From the NCBI GenBank assembly GCA_004794785.1, contig SJOL01007572.1:333238-397237 (forward strand): a stretch of 64,000 bases of DNA. Direction: 5' to 3'. Positions within the stretch are counted from its first letter, which is position 1. Each line of letters begins with the position of its first letter. This stretch comes from Opisthorchis felineus. Its lineage: Eukaryota > Platyhelminthes > Trematoda > Opisthorchiida > Opisthorchiidae. Below are positions 36,154-48,489 of the stretch, piece after piece. The position numbers were made by a program, and so were the translations under genes. The notes below the pieces were generated by a model, which was not told where the DNA came from, searched no databases, and saw only the letters and a list, made by a program, of their open reading frames with translations.

Positions 36154-38989
36154 AGTTCTTAAGGACCAATTTCAAAGTAAACAGACTACCAAATTGTCTC
36201 TCTGATGTGTTGAGTAATAGCACCTAAACATTTAATTCTCCGGTAGCTAAGGCATTAGCTTAACTCTTTGTGCTGAATAAGAAAGTAGTCAGTTTGTTTA
36301 TCAAAGGTAGCTTCCACCCAACCAAATGCACACAGTTGAAGCCTAATCGGAAACTGCAAACAGGTAAAACGAGTATTGTTTTGGGTAGTTTCAATTCTAA
36401 TGAAAATTAAAAGCAAACGGCAGCATTACAGCTGCTCACGGTGATCGAAACAAGTAAAGCATCAACCGTCGATCCAAATGTTGTGCCAAAACGACGCAAC
36501 AAGGTGAAGAATTTTCCAAATATTTGTGGGGTTAACATCATGGGTTCCCGCCAAGTTTTGTTGCACGTTTTAAGTTTCTCTCTGTGGTAGCCATGGTAAT
36601 ATCTGCTGTTGAAGACAAAAAGCCAATCTGTACGACCATAGCTTTCTCGTCAATGATTTTCAGTCTCTGTTTATTAAACTTCATTTAACTTTGGACCGAC
36701 AAATTGGCCGCTGTGAAACCATCGAGTGTATTGAACCTCCTTCCCAAGTTATACCGGTTGCCAATTTGAACTGAATTGTTGTGTGATCCAGAAGGTATAA
36801 GGTAACGCCACGAAAGCAATCGGTGGTTAGCATGTTAGTTGACGGAGACTTTTAGTACAACCTACGCAGTGTCGCAGACAGTGACAACAATTACACAGTT
36901 AAGGATAGGCCAAAAGCACGAAATTGTCTGCCCCGTTTGTGGCATAAAAACGAATAGGATTTTAAGCAAACGGCCCAAAAGAAGCGAGGACAAAGAGTAA
37001 ACTGGGCTGATACTCCGTGGTATCATAGAGGTTGACAGCGCTCAGAATGCTTGTATCTTAAACCAACTGCCTTTGAAAAGTATACGTCATCCCGGCAGAA
37101 AATCAGCGGTGCGTAAGATGCGAGTCAGCTGTGGAATGAGGGTCACATTATTTGCCCGTGTTTGGTGCACGGGAACAGTTTAACGAAAACGGCACAATAA
37201 AAACCTCCACACCCGTTGTGGTAGACTACCAATGGATATGCATTATGGCACAGGAATTTTTGAGCTCAGTCTGTGGGTGAACATGATATAGAGCAAGAGA
37301 TACTACGATAGGAGATTCGGTGAAACAGTGCCTTGGTGGAGTTTCAGTTGTCTGTAAAGGTATATCTTATATAATACGTTCAAAATATGTGACTATATCA
37401 AGGCTGTCTTCAAAAGTACAAAGGTAAACTACGGAACTGTTTGTCGACCTATTAATAACATACGAAGCAGTAAGATCAGTGTTGAAACAGATGCTCCACT
37501 GCAATAAGACGATAAAGGAAATAGATACAAGAAGGAGAGACGTGGTGCCAAAAGCGGTAGGTCAGACAACGTAGAAAGAAAGTAAGCGGAGGAAATCCAC
37601 TGAACTTTGTTTGTCACCATTTCTTGCAAACTCTCCGGTCAATCGCGGAGGATCACGGGTACTACATCCTAGAACGTGGACCGAACCAACAACCTCCAAA
37701 CTCTTCGCAACCTCTTTCACACCCTTCTGCCAAGTCACATGTTTTCCAATTCGTTTTTTGCGCTATTCTGGAAGCGCGGGGAAGACAATCTCCTTGGTAA
37801 ATAAGGTTTTACTGCTAACAGCACATGAACGAACCATCACAACTGGTGGTGCGGCCTGCTTCAAGTGACTAAGGTACCTGCTGCACAACCAAACACCGTT
37901 TCCCAACTGGCCGTTACGAATTCATTGGCGCCATTCGACAAAAGCAACACTTGAGAAATCGGTGGTCGAAGACCTGGAGACGCCTTATATCACCTGTCTG
38001 CAGAGGTCATGTTTCGCAACCGTATAGCAACATAGCCAGACCGGTAAACATGACCTTTAAGACCCAGTGATATGCTTCTTTGACGCTACAAGTGACGCAA
38101 GTTAGCAGGCGTAATTCTAGCCTTTGAAGTTCTTACACTGACTTCATCAGACACTTCCGTCAGAGCTAATACAACTATCGAAGTATGTAAAATTCCTTAC
38201 AACATCAAGTGTTTCCTCTTGAATTGCAAGCGGCATGTTAATAGACTCTAAGTTCCGAAGCATGACTTTGCACTTTTTAGGTGCAAAGCTAATGCCGGAA
38301 GATGAGGAAGATGTTGTCTGCATGCTCTATATCGACAAATTTCTCGCCAGCAACAGTTTAAACCTTCAAGCGTTTGCTTCCATCAATGACAAAGCCGGAC
38401 AAGAATGGAGAGAGTGGAGATCTTTGCCAAACGCAGTTTCTGTAAGCGAGCTTGTAGAGAGCACATTGTGCACTTTTACATGACCAGAGATACGTGAATA
38501 TACTGGCCGGGATTTCCCCTGGGCCATACCTTGTTTAGCAGTTGTAGTTAGGAGCACTGACAGATTGGCAAAGTAGAAAGCAACCTTGAAGTCAAGAGGC
38601 ACATGGACTGTGGTCCGTCTGTACATATGGCATTGCTGTAACACCTGACGGTGTGTGAAGATGTGGTCACCGCATCCTCTACGCGGTTAAAATCCCGCTT
38701 GATGCCAAAGGGTCAAGGATTTGCGTGCTAACGTAAGACGACGAAGAATAAGTGACGTCAGAAGCTTTGTTACAATGTAAGTCAAAATGATGCCCCCATG
38801 GTCAACACATTCACTGTCAGCGCCATTTTTTGAAGATAAGCACTATTACTCATTTACTTTCGTTACCTGAAACGATCTCCTTCTCCAAGATAGACGCAAA
38901 TGCTTAGAAGTTCCGGGCCATATCCCGCTCGAACAGGGTCAGTAAGATTGGGCGCGATGTGGTGTATAACACGGATTTTTAAGAAGACA
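36154..38989. other. Unassigned intergenic DNA
   Basis: No recognisable gene or repeat; short frames only. Confidence 0.5.
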
Positions 38990-39090
38990 AAACACAACGT
39001 AGTGTAATAAGATGTTATACCCCGACGTTCAGGTTGCTGTGGGCAACCAAAACGTAGGAGTATAACATCTTATTCCACTACGCTGTGTTT
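38990..39090. repeat. Imperfect 31-bp inverted repeat with 39-base loop
   Basis: Arms 38990-39020 and 39060-39090 match in 29 of 31 pairs. The loop contains a nested hairpin (GGTTGC ... GCAACC). Flanks outside the arms are also weakly complementary (TTTTTAA with TTAAAAA). A MITE or fold-back element is possible. Confidence 0.85.
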
Positions 39091-39547
39091 GACTTTAAAA
39101 AATTTCACATAGAGGCAAATAGGCTGCAAAAGCAATGGCTAAGGAATTTAATGCCATCCTTAAACAGAGCAAGTAGAGGGTTGTCGGAAGAAGGAGTACG
39201 ATGACGCTCGAATGGCTATATACATTTTGACACTTTTTGAGGCTACATGTTCATATTCCACGCTTTCGTCGAAATCTGGAAGTCCGGATTTGAAGTTCAA
39301 AGTATTCTACCCAACATTCCTCCTCTGCTGCTTGATGACGTCATTCACAAGAGGCTCCCGAGGATCACCCGGACGAATGAAGTGGAAAAATCTGCGGACA
39401 TTTTCACTGATTTTGGCTTTTCCATTTCTTTGGAATTTCTGATCCACTAAGTTGCACGGTTTGCGTGAATGTTTAGTTTTACCTGGCGTCGAATGATGAT
39501 AATAATCGACCAGTTGTGAAACACCTTCAGTGCATAGCTGCTGTGTT

Positions 39548-39693
39548 CCCTCCCCCCGGAGAAAACACAAAGACTGAGGTATCACCAGGTTGCACAAGCT
39601 TAGACAGGAGAAGCCGAGATTCAAAGGTCCGGATAAGGGCACAGATGTTCCGGTCAGTAAGTTCGCGTTTTGACTACTAAGCTACCTCGAGTG
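39548..39693 (-). mobile_element. tRNA-derived SINE, copy 3 (diverged)
   Basis: Read on the minus strand: GAGGTAGCTTAGTAGTCAAA head, TTACTGACCGGAA, TCTCGGCTTCTCCTGTCTAA and GCAACCTGGTGATACC match the SINE body in order. The B box is damaged. The 3' body and tail are missing or too diverged. Confidence 0.7.
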
Positions 39694-40210
39694 AATGGAA
39701 AGAATCTGTTGCCGGGCCCCTAGAAAAGCCATGGTCTTATCACAGATATAGTGCTTATATGGTGTTGGCTGGGCGGTATCGCAGAAAAAAGTTTCAGTAT
39801 TAAGTAGCGCCTTGATAGTTGTATCAGGTGATCGTTAACATCCGGTACTGGGCCACCCTGCAGGGGATAAAGGAGCCGGTTACGATAGGTTTGTTTGATT
39901 TCTGAGCTTCCCAATGGCTATGCAAGTTGTGCGACCTTCTTGTAGATCTGGAAAGCGCAAAGAAAAGCAACATTGGATGAGTGCGGGGTCTTGGTCTAGA
40001 CAGCTATTCCAGTAAGAGGCGGTGATTGAAACTCCCCACCAATAACTAGTGGATTTGCGGCGGGTTCGTCGGTGCGCACCATGGAGTCAAACAATTTTCG
40101 CTATTGTGAAAGTTAGTACTGCAGAGAAACAGCCTGTGATAACCACATATCTGCAGCAGGCGCTCTCCGTTGTCCACACGTCTCGTATCCAACTTAAGAC
40201 GACCACTCAG

Positions 40211-40402
40211 TTGGCTGAGATGGCTCAGTGACTAAGGCGCCAACTTAATGACAGGAAAGTCCGTGACTCTAATGTAACCCCGGTATTCCGACTGCTCCCG
40301 TCCATGCTTGAACAACCTGACAGTGTCTCAACCTTCATCCCTCTCCCGGGTGGCATTGCAGCTAGGTACCGAAATGGCATTACAGCCAAAAGATTATTAT
40401 TG
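40211..40402 (+). mobile_element. tRNA-derived SINE, copy 4
   Basis: Plus-strand copy: GAGATGGCTCAGTGACTAAG head (good box A), CAACCTGACAGTGTCTCAACC, GCAGCTAGGTACCGAAATGG, then an AAAAGATTATTATTG tail. The B-box region is partly changed. It lies only about 0.5 kb from copy 3, in opposite orientation. Confidence 0.75.
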
Positions 40403-41584
40403 ACGATCTTTCCACTATCTCCAATGGCCCTGCTCCCATGAGAAAATTTGGGGATCCAATCATCCAGCCTTGTAATAGCACTTTGAACTTTGAAGATGCA
40501 AAGTGCACATAAAAACGTACGGCAACGTTATTTAGATTAATTAGTGTGTTTTGCATCTGGATGGGATCTGAACCAAGCATTTAAATATCTTCCGTCTTTG
40601 TAGCCCCCAGGAAGCTCCACGCAATAGGTGGAAGACAGAGAACTTTCGTGCAGCAGTCGTTTAAAGCTTCCGACCTTAAGCCTGTGACTCAAATGTTTGA
40701 CCCACAAGGCAGTGGGAGATATGATTTTGTTCCAAGGCCATCCTGAGGGACGCTGACCTACAGGTCTGACCCGCAGTATACCAGATGTTCGGTTTTCTTG
40801 AGATACCCTGTCCAGAGGCAATGAAACAACACCCTGACCCATTTGTCTGTTCAAGAATTGGTTAACCCGAGGGCGCAGGGGGTAAGGCTTTGCTCTCCGA
40901 CTCTTAAGGTGGGTGCACAAAACAGATGCCTTCTGAGCGGCAACGGACTATTTGTCATTCATATTTAGTAATGCAACGGCGGTTACGGTCAACCTTTGGG
41001 TAACCGGTGTATGGTTTTGAGGACCGATCTATTATAATCGGCTCTTCTATGAAGGAAGACAGCATCGCTCTCTTCATAAATATGTACATGCTGTTTGCCC
41101 GGGGGTAAGGTCTTACATCCCTTGCAGTCGCACCACAGAACACAGTGCGTTTTTATCTCCAGACCACTTCGTAATGCGATTAACTTAGTGTAGGGACTGG
41201 TTGCTCCTTGTCCGGCTACTGTTCATCGGTCTTCCTGGCATGGTTGCACCAAGTGAAACGGAGTTCTAGCCATTACCGTTCACAGGATCATTACAATACT
41301 GGAGCCCGACTACCACGTCAAGGTGGCAGTCATCGGTCGATTAGGTGGACTTTGTGTTACTTAGGCTTTTGAGTGATCCCCTTGGATTGGACACGTGGCA
41401 CGTGGATAACGGAGAGCAATAACTGCATATGTGTGCTGATCACAGACCATCCTTTGCAGTAAAAACTCCCAAAACCATTGAAGTCATTTGACCATATAAT
41501 GCAAACCAAAAAACCAGTTGCGGACCGAAATAGACCAGTGTCATTGCGAGGGTCCATCACTGTCTACCACTCCGTCTAGATCAC
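40403..41584. other. Unassigned intergenic DNA
   Basis: A 127-codon minus frame at 40537-40920 has no recognisable motif. Nothing else is seen. Confidence 0.45.
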
Positions 41585-41690
41585 CTGTTTGGATTCCGAC
41601 CACGGACCTGTTAGGTGTCGCCTTTCATTGTACTACTCAGGTCTACCGAAAATAGCCACACCCCGCTTGACCACCGAGATACTTCCGGCC
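41585..41690 (-). mobile_element. Possible diverged SINE head
   Basis: On the minus strand, GTATCTCGGTGGTCAAGCGG resembles box A of the local SINE and GGTCCGTGGTCGGAATCC resembles its B-box region, with extra bases between. The body is not evident. Confidence 0.4.
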
Positions 41691-42580
41691 CATAAGTTCA
41701 AGTAAATGCATTACAGCCGAATTCAACGCCTACCTGCTGATCGTATTTCGGATGACAGGTATCACTAAGACGAGCTAACAAAAGTGTGCACCAAGCAGGG
41801 ACTTCTATCTGAGTTACAACCTAGCTGACCTTTTCCACCAGTTTGCCTCAGATGTGGCAATGCCCGGACCCGATATCCGCACAGCCGGTTCACCCAGTAA
41901 CAGGCGCCAGTCGTAATTAAGTAACCCTGAGTACGTAGGTAGAACTTGATCAACCACGAGTATGGTCACGCTACGTTTGTCCACGAAACTGTCAGCCATT
42001 GTCCTGGTGCAGAAAACTGTGTCCTGCTTGAATATCAATACTTTGTCAGCAAGAAAAACTCACGCTGATATAGAACTGGAATGGCAACAATCGTTTGAAT
42101 CGAGATCTTTAAGACGAGCACTTGTGTGCGGAATGAAAATGCGGCATTCACGGTATAAAATCGGGAACCACAGTTTCCCCTCTGCTACATGACATTGACA
42201 AAGCTGGCATGTCAACATGCAGAAGAAAGCACACACAAAAGGAAGGCCCTCTGATCGTGCGCACGCTCGCCCTAAGTAGTGACGTCTACTTGGCTCCGGT
42301 GTGGTGTACTATCGTTGTTCAAAATGGATGGATACACTCACGCGAACTATTCACGATACAGGTGAACGTTATAAAAATATAATTGGAGCTTTTACCCTTA
42401 CTTATGCACAGAGGCTATAACTCAACCTGACATTAAAGTAACCTTCTCCGGATACGCTGGGACGTTGCAGGCTCATGAGAAATAGACAGTCAGAATGAGA
42501 CGGACGATGAAAGTGGAAGTAAACATACTTTTATGGATTGAAAAGAGAATGCATACCAGCTATACCTGTCGCCTACCATA
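41691..42580. other. Unassigned intergenic DNA
   Basis: Overlapping frames at 41765-42038 minus and 41962-42192 plus carry no family motif. Confidence 0.45.
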
Positions 42581-42630
42581 ACCTTCAGCTAAATGTGCTG
42601 CACAAAGGTAACTCCATGTTTCAGCAGGAA
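42581..42630 (+). repeat. Dispersed repeat R2, copy 3 (partial)
   Basis: Shares ACCTTCAGCTAAATGTGCTG, CACA-AGG and CATGTTTCAG spacing with copies 1 and 2, but is shorter and more diverged. Confidence 0.45.
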
Positions 42631-44091
42631 GGAAATTCAAGGTGTCAAATTTTTTTTCTTGAATCGATACCACATTACAAATACAAGCTCAGAATCGGAA
42701 AGAAGAGAACATAGTGGTCTCTCATCTTAACAGCTGTTCCCATCGTTTTAAAAAACAGCTGAGGTTGAATATAGACTGGTCACAACAGGGAGCTGTCAAG
42801 ATGTAGATGCAAGTTGTAGAAGTTTAGTAAGCTTACTTGTGGAGTAGGTCTCATAAAAGCTGAAAATGAAAATGACATTTCTTTGATAACAGGTATCTCA
42901 AAAGTGCACTACTGATGCTTACAGCGGGATATCACTATTACCACAACCTTTCGGCTTTTCATTTTTGTGAACTTAGAGGAGTTCAAGAAAGGGTTCACAG
43001 AATTTTACTGGAAAATGTAAACTTATTTTGGTTTGTGTGCACTGCGACGGTGTGTTCAAGTGTTTGCTCCACCCAGTTAGCACCGGTGCAGAAATTTCTG
43101 CAACTGCAACTGCAGTTGCACCCAGTATTTGCCTAAGGTGTAAGGTTTTTTATCATGCAATCTCAGGCGACTTACACGGTTTCTACATAAACGCGATGCC
43201 AAGGTTGTCAACACAAATCAGTGATACCTAAAGCGTAATTTAGCGGCGATGTATAACCATACAGTCGTACATGAGGCGTTCATTGCTTCGATATAGCTAG
43301 TATGAGAGGACACAACAACAAGTTCTTCATGAGGTTGTGGTATTAGCATTGGCCCTTACAGCGGGATCAATCACCCGGCGGAGGTATGATAGCACTTGCA
43401 TTTAGTGATGGACTTGGACATCCGGGCGCGCGGAAAACCCGAGCTCTGGTTGGTCCATGCGCCTCTTCACGATAGTCGTGACCTTGAAGTGGGAAACAGG
43501 CGTTCAGCGTTCCAATAATATATATTATTCCCGCTTATTATTGATCCGCCAAGTCGATGTAGAAAATGCCTGTCCTATACTCTGGCGATATCCCGGAATA
43601 TCCGGAGCACGAGAGACCGATCCTTAAAGGGACATACAAGATTTCCCCATCACCGCGGTCCGAACCAAGGAAATATTTACAGCAAATGGGGTTGATTCAG
43701 AACACCAAAGTTCCTCCAGGCAGTGAGAATTCTGTGTAAATTTGCCTAAACGAACCCAAAGTCCACTGTGTGCGCGAAATTCTACTTCTGAGGAAAGCAA
43801 TGGCTTGGATTGGCCGGTCTGTGATTGAAGGAATTTTTCCTCCAAAATTTTATTCGTCCTTGCACCTGAAAATACTTTGGAGAAAGAAATGAGGAACAAG
43901 CGTTACCTTTTCAGCCCCAAACCCCAAGAAAATTGGTGGTTCGCTTCGGTGATGCGATCGAGCAGTTAACTCTTCACCGGCCACTGTTGCGTTTTTCGAC
44001 ATGGTTTGGACAGCATGCAAATGATCGAACCACTTTTCGCCTCATAAGCGTTTGTCCGCTGGCCGCATCTCACTCGTAAGCGGGCCATTCA
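42631..44091. other. Unassigned intergenic DNA
   Basis: No recognisable gene. A small CAACTG/CAGTTG direct and inverted cluster is present near 43097-43122. Confidence 0.45.
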
Positions 44092-44545
44092 TTCACGGAT
44101 TCACGGATTCACGGATTGATACACAGGATCGAGGCTTTTGCCCAAGTTTCCCGGGTCGGTTGTGTTCTTGTCGTTCTGTGGTTGTCGTTCACCTGAAAGG
44201 CACAAGCGAATAAAGGGTGTAGCACCGCTCTTCAAGTTCTCAGCGCAAGGCAGTAGTTTTGCCAACACGAGGACTAGCATAGGAAAGTGTCTAGTGGTGC
44301 TTTGAAATGGGTTCTAGAAGGAGCGTGGATAACTGTCGGAGGAAGGTCATTCCACGCAGCTACTACACGAAATGAGAAAAAATTTTGCCTAATAAAAGCG
44401 TTCGCTCTGAGCTTGAAAATCTTCTTACCATGTCCCCGCCGTGTGTCTTCTGGGTCAACGGTGAAAAACCGGTTGGCCAAACCTTGTTTAAAGAGGGCAT
44501 AAGTAAGAATTAGGTCCCCTCGGAGGCGGCGATACTCGAGGTGCG
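44092..44545 (-). mobile_element. 5'-truncated CR1-like LINE, copy C (3' end only)
   Basis: The minus strand encodes the C-terminal end of the same LINE as at 55-58 kb: [36 protein letters not shown] and [16 protein letters not shown], then a stop and about 180 bases of 3' UTR also shared with 57600-57838. It ends in three tandem copies of the 8-base unit AATCCGTG (44094-44120 region). CR1-clade LINEs characteristically end in short tandem octamers. Extreme 5' truncation with an intact 3' end is what target-primed reverse transcription produces. No catalytic domain remains. Confidence 0.85.
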
Positions 44546-46640
44546 GTCCGTTGCTTTTAAACCGCACTGAGAACGAAATCATGAGTTTGAGAAAGGGTGT
44601 ACTTTGGGCTGATAGCATGGATCATGCGACCCAAAACGTTCCCAGGTGCAGCGAGTGGTCTGTGCATGAGCATGAGATGAACACCACTCACTACTGTGAT
44701 CGGCGAAGAATTCATAAGGAGACACTGATATTCTTAGTGTGGCTTATCGCGTGACAATATATGCTTCCAATACCGGCCCACACACCAAGCTAGTGCACGA
44801 TGAGAAGCACGCGGTTAATAACAAATTTGGCAAATAAAACCGAGGTATTCTCAGACTGCTAACCTGAAGCTGCAGCAACCATGTAATTGACCAGGGCTAG
44901 ATGCTGCTGCTGCTACCGTCTGGATAGCCAGCTACAAGCGTCGGAGGATAATCGCTCCCAATCCAGGTGGTCGTATACGCCAAAAATCTATAAGTCTGCT
45001 GGACCGTAGGCTGCCTGCTGACACCAACCACAGATTCTCACTGAGAATCAGTGAAAAACCCCTCCTTCCAGGCAGGTGCTTGCATTATGAGTCTTCGCAA
45101 GTACTTCAAACGTGCGGTTCCCGATTGTCGGTGAATCGCGGCAAGAAACTATGTCTGGGTGGGCCCATACGAGCAGGTGAACTGAAGCAACTCAGATTGG
45201 ACCATTACACCCCGCGTACTTGGGTCATGCCAACAAATCAATTTTGATAGCACAGGTCTACTCCAGTCATGATTAAAGTCACAAGTTGAGCGGACATGCA
45301 CCGAAGCATAGATATCAACACGCAACCGGAATGGGTCGACCGTGGTGATAGTACCAGCACCCATTTACCTTGGACTTACCTGATAGCTAAGTAGACACAC
45401 TGATCAGAGATCACGCGGGAACTACAGCAATGATGCATCACAGCCGGCACAACAGCGAACAGAAGCACATCCCGGCCAAAGTACAAACAAAATCACACAC
45501 AGAGAGATAACACGCACTGATCGACTCTGACTGCCAACTGAGCCCAGTAGCACACCAATCAGATGATATTATAGCGGACCCGATTAATACTGCACATGAC
45601 CCGGAATCGTTGGTTGTGAAAATCCCTGGAAGAGACTGCCACGACAAACGAATCCTTGGATTATAACAACTCATCCCACAAAGCTGTGTTTGAATTTAAC
45701 CTTTCTTAGGTGTCTCGCAGGTTTTGGCAATATTTTTGAATTAGAAAAGCCATATGCTGTCCGATGAGTTGTGTGCAGTTCCACATACCTCTGCTGTTTT
45801 CCGGCCAAGTGTGCTGCGCGAGCCCAGACGACTGTCTCGTTTAACTGAATTTACACTAAAACTCCTAAATACCGGCCATTCTAATGCACTGTCTGCCCCT
45901 GTGCCCAAACACTTATTCTTCCTATGGTGGGAATGAGATTCTAAAAATATCAACGTTTTTTGTCTAGATAAGCCAGACCGCTCACACTACTGTGTTTACC
46001 TGACTTGAACTCGGTCTACATTTTCCCCTTTTACCTTCCCTCTCTTCCCGATTCGATCTGAGTATGAGTCGTCATCCTCATTTCGCTGTCTGTGGGTTGA
46101 GCTTATACCCTGACAGCTCCAGGTCGTCCCATTCTTGCATCAGGTACCAGCTTAAGTTCGAAACGTCAGGTTTTGGAACGTGCTCCAGTGGTTCAGTTTC
46201 CATCGTTCCAATAAGCATTGGTTTTCAGTTCTGTATTTCCCACTCCCCCCATACCATTTGTGTTTCTGTACTCCCGCTGTTAACTGCATTCAAACTGTGC
46301 CAATTTGACAAGACAATGGACAATGTCATTTTTTATAGCTGCTGCACTTCCACCCATTGCTAGGCACCTGCACATGACGTCAGTCGTGTCTTTATCCTGA
46401 CTGCACTGCTACACTCATGCCATAAGTTATCTTACTCAGCGGTTTGGAATAAAATTGTTACTGCTGTTATCACTGCTGTGCTCTGTCTGCCCTGACATTG
46501 TGGCCGGATGCTGACCACCCAGGTAACAAGATATAAAGTTCTCGGACATCGATGTTCTGGAACATCGGGTACCGCAGTATTCAGTTCTCCATCTTCCATT
46601 CTGCTGCACTGCAGTGCGCCCTGATTCATCTGGAAAAAGA
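44546..46640. other. Unassigned intergenic DNA
   Basis: Short frames only; no family or repeat recognised. Confidence 0.45.
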
Positions 46641-46649
46641 ATGAATGGC

Positions 46650-47551
46650 ACTTTTTCATGACAACTTGAGTGGCTGATGAAGCTTGCCGGGATTGGGCCG
46701 CCTGGGATTCTTTATTCTATACTTCTGTATGCAGTCGGCCGTCTTGTGACCAAACGAAGACCACATCTAGGAGCGCCAGCTTTTTTCCATTCCTCTTCTG
46801 TTTTAAGTTGGATTTTGTTGAACGGACTGTTCAGCAACTTGTAAGTTAATGTGAATCGTTCGTCTTTGTAATGATACTTTTCATCCACCCATGGGGCTTC
46901 TATGATTTTTTCATGCTATCTTCCGTCAAACTCAAATCAGGTTATCATGCATACACGTCATAGTGTGCATATGCCGTTTCTCTCACCCTTTCCGACCTTG
47001 ATCCCTTGTCGTCCCGAATTTCAGCAACTGTCGTCCTTATAGCTTTAACTGACCGGTGTAAAAATGAGACCATATCGAGAGGCACCATTATTTCATTTCC
47101 TTCGACTTTGGCGTTAATTATACAGTCGAGAATGTGTCTTGCACGGTTTCGTGAGTACTGAGACTTAACGTTGAGATGTCTTAACCGGTACGATGATTCT
47201 CCCAAAATACTGGGTTTTGGTGTTTCTTGGCTGTTGAATTGCTGGAAATTATGGTACCGTTTCATTTGTAAAATCCTGAAAGTCCGTTGAATGACGCAAA
47301 TTTTGGGCATCGGGTGGTTCTTGTTCAGTGCTCTTCCTCCTTGATCTCGTGAAAATCCTTGAACCTCTCAGGGTTCTGTTTACACGGTTTGCTATTGAAT
47401 TTTCCTTCTGAAGACGGTGAAGTGGCGGGCAGCTGAGCGCGAAACCGGCTCCCATGGTGTACATCTGTTTGTCCAGTTTGGTTGCCGTTCTTCCCTTGGC
47501 AGCTTTCAAAATTCCATGTGCGTGTCCGGTTTGAAATGTTCCATCGCTCAC
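46650..47551 (-). pseudogene. Penelope-like element reverse transcriptase relic
   Basis: On the minus strand the frame 47310-46945 includes LGESSYRLRHLNVKSQYS and VEGNEIMVPLDMVSFLHRS, resembling the Penelope-type motif before the catalytic Asp (xDExMVSFDVxSLFTS). Further on, a different frame near 46790-46710 reads NGKKLALLDVVFVWSQDGRL, resembling the G-KLxFLDVxxxRxxDGxLxTxVYRK block. The middle RT motifs and GIY-YIG domain were not found, and stops and frameshifts break it. Family assignment is by motif resemblance only. Confidence 0.6.
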
Positions 47552-48480
47552 CTTCCTCAGTAGACATGGTATTGTAAAGTATATTTCAAATAATAGGTGG
47601 GAAAATCGCTTAAGGTGTAATTGGCTGAAGTGCTTAATTTAGGTAGGCAGATTTCGAGGCGGCTTCATAGCTTTTTAAATGATCCAGATCGCCGGAACCC
47701 TTGATGTTAAACTGATGCCCACAGGTTTTCCTATGCTACCACCAGCTACCTTTTGGAGAGATTTTCCAACCCACGCCCATTTCTTGCTGTGCTCATACAA
47801 TCTTACTAATCAGGAGGACTCGCGTCTGCGGATGGCACTTTGCACAAAGCTATTTTTGAGACACGCTTCTGCTGACTTGCATCACCAGCTCTGGTGCCGC
47901 TTTTCTCCGGCGTCCCCCAAATTGTTTGCTCGTTATGCTCTCTTAAGTGCTTAGCCCACGGTCAAACAATACACTCATCGTGTGTTCAGAACGTTACCTC
48001 AGCTGTAAAGCGTTTTGCTGTATACGTTGTTCGGGGAAGCAAAGTTATTATCGAGTGGAAGCCTAAACGCAGTTTGGAGTACGCCACATAGATCAAATTA
48101 ATCGCTGATGAAAGGCCGCGGGGCTCTATGAAGCAGTTTACAGCGGTTTTACACCGCCAAAAGTCTTCATAGCGCCTCGTTCGTTTTGCTCAATGAGGGT
48201 TATTTTCTTGTGCATTGAGAAAAACAACCTGGTTGGCGTAACCAAGAAAGGATATAGCCAAGGCTCCGCGTGAATAATATGGATACTAATGCGCTGAACC
48301 ATAAGAAAATTGACGAAGGGAGTTTGAGCCGATCCTTTTTGATAGAGTAAGACTTGAGGAGAGTGGTGCAGAAATGCGGTAGGTTGATCCGACGTTCGCT
48401 CAAAAAGTTTTCCTCAAAAGCGAAGTCTTGACTCCACCTGATTCTCATCCTTGAGTTTGACACGTGTTACCTGAGGTTGC
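47552..48480. other. Unassigned intergenic DNA
   Basis: A plus frame at 47679-47954 and a minus frame at 48200-48463 have no recognisable features. The 3' part of the adjacent degraded LINE may lie here. Confidence 0.4.
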
Positions 48481-48489
48481 AAAGCAGCT

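Noticed and set aside
40537..40920. 127-codon minus frame
   Set aside because: No motif, signal or splice context; length compatible with chance.
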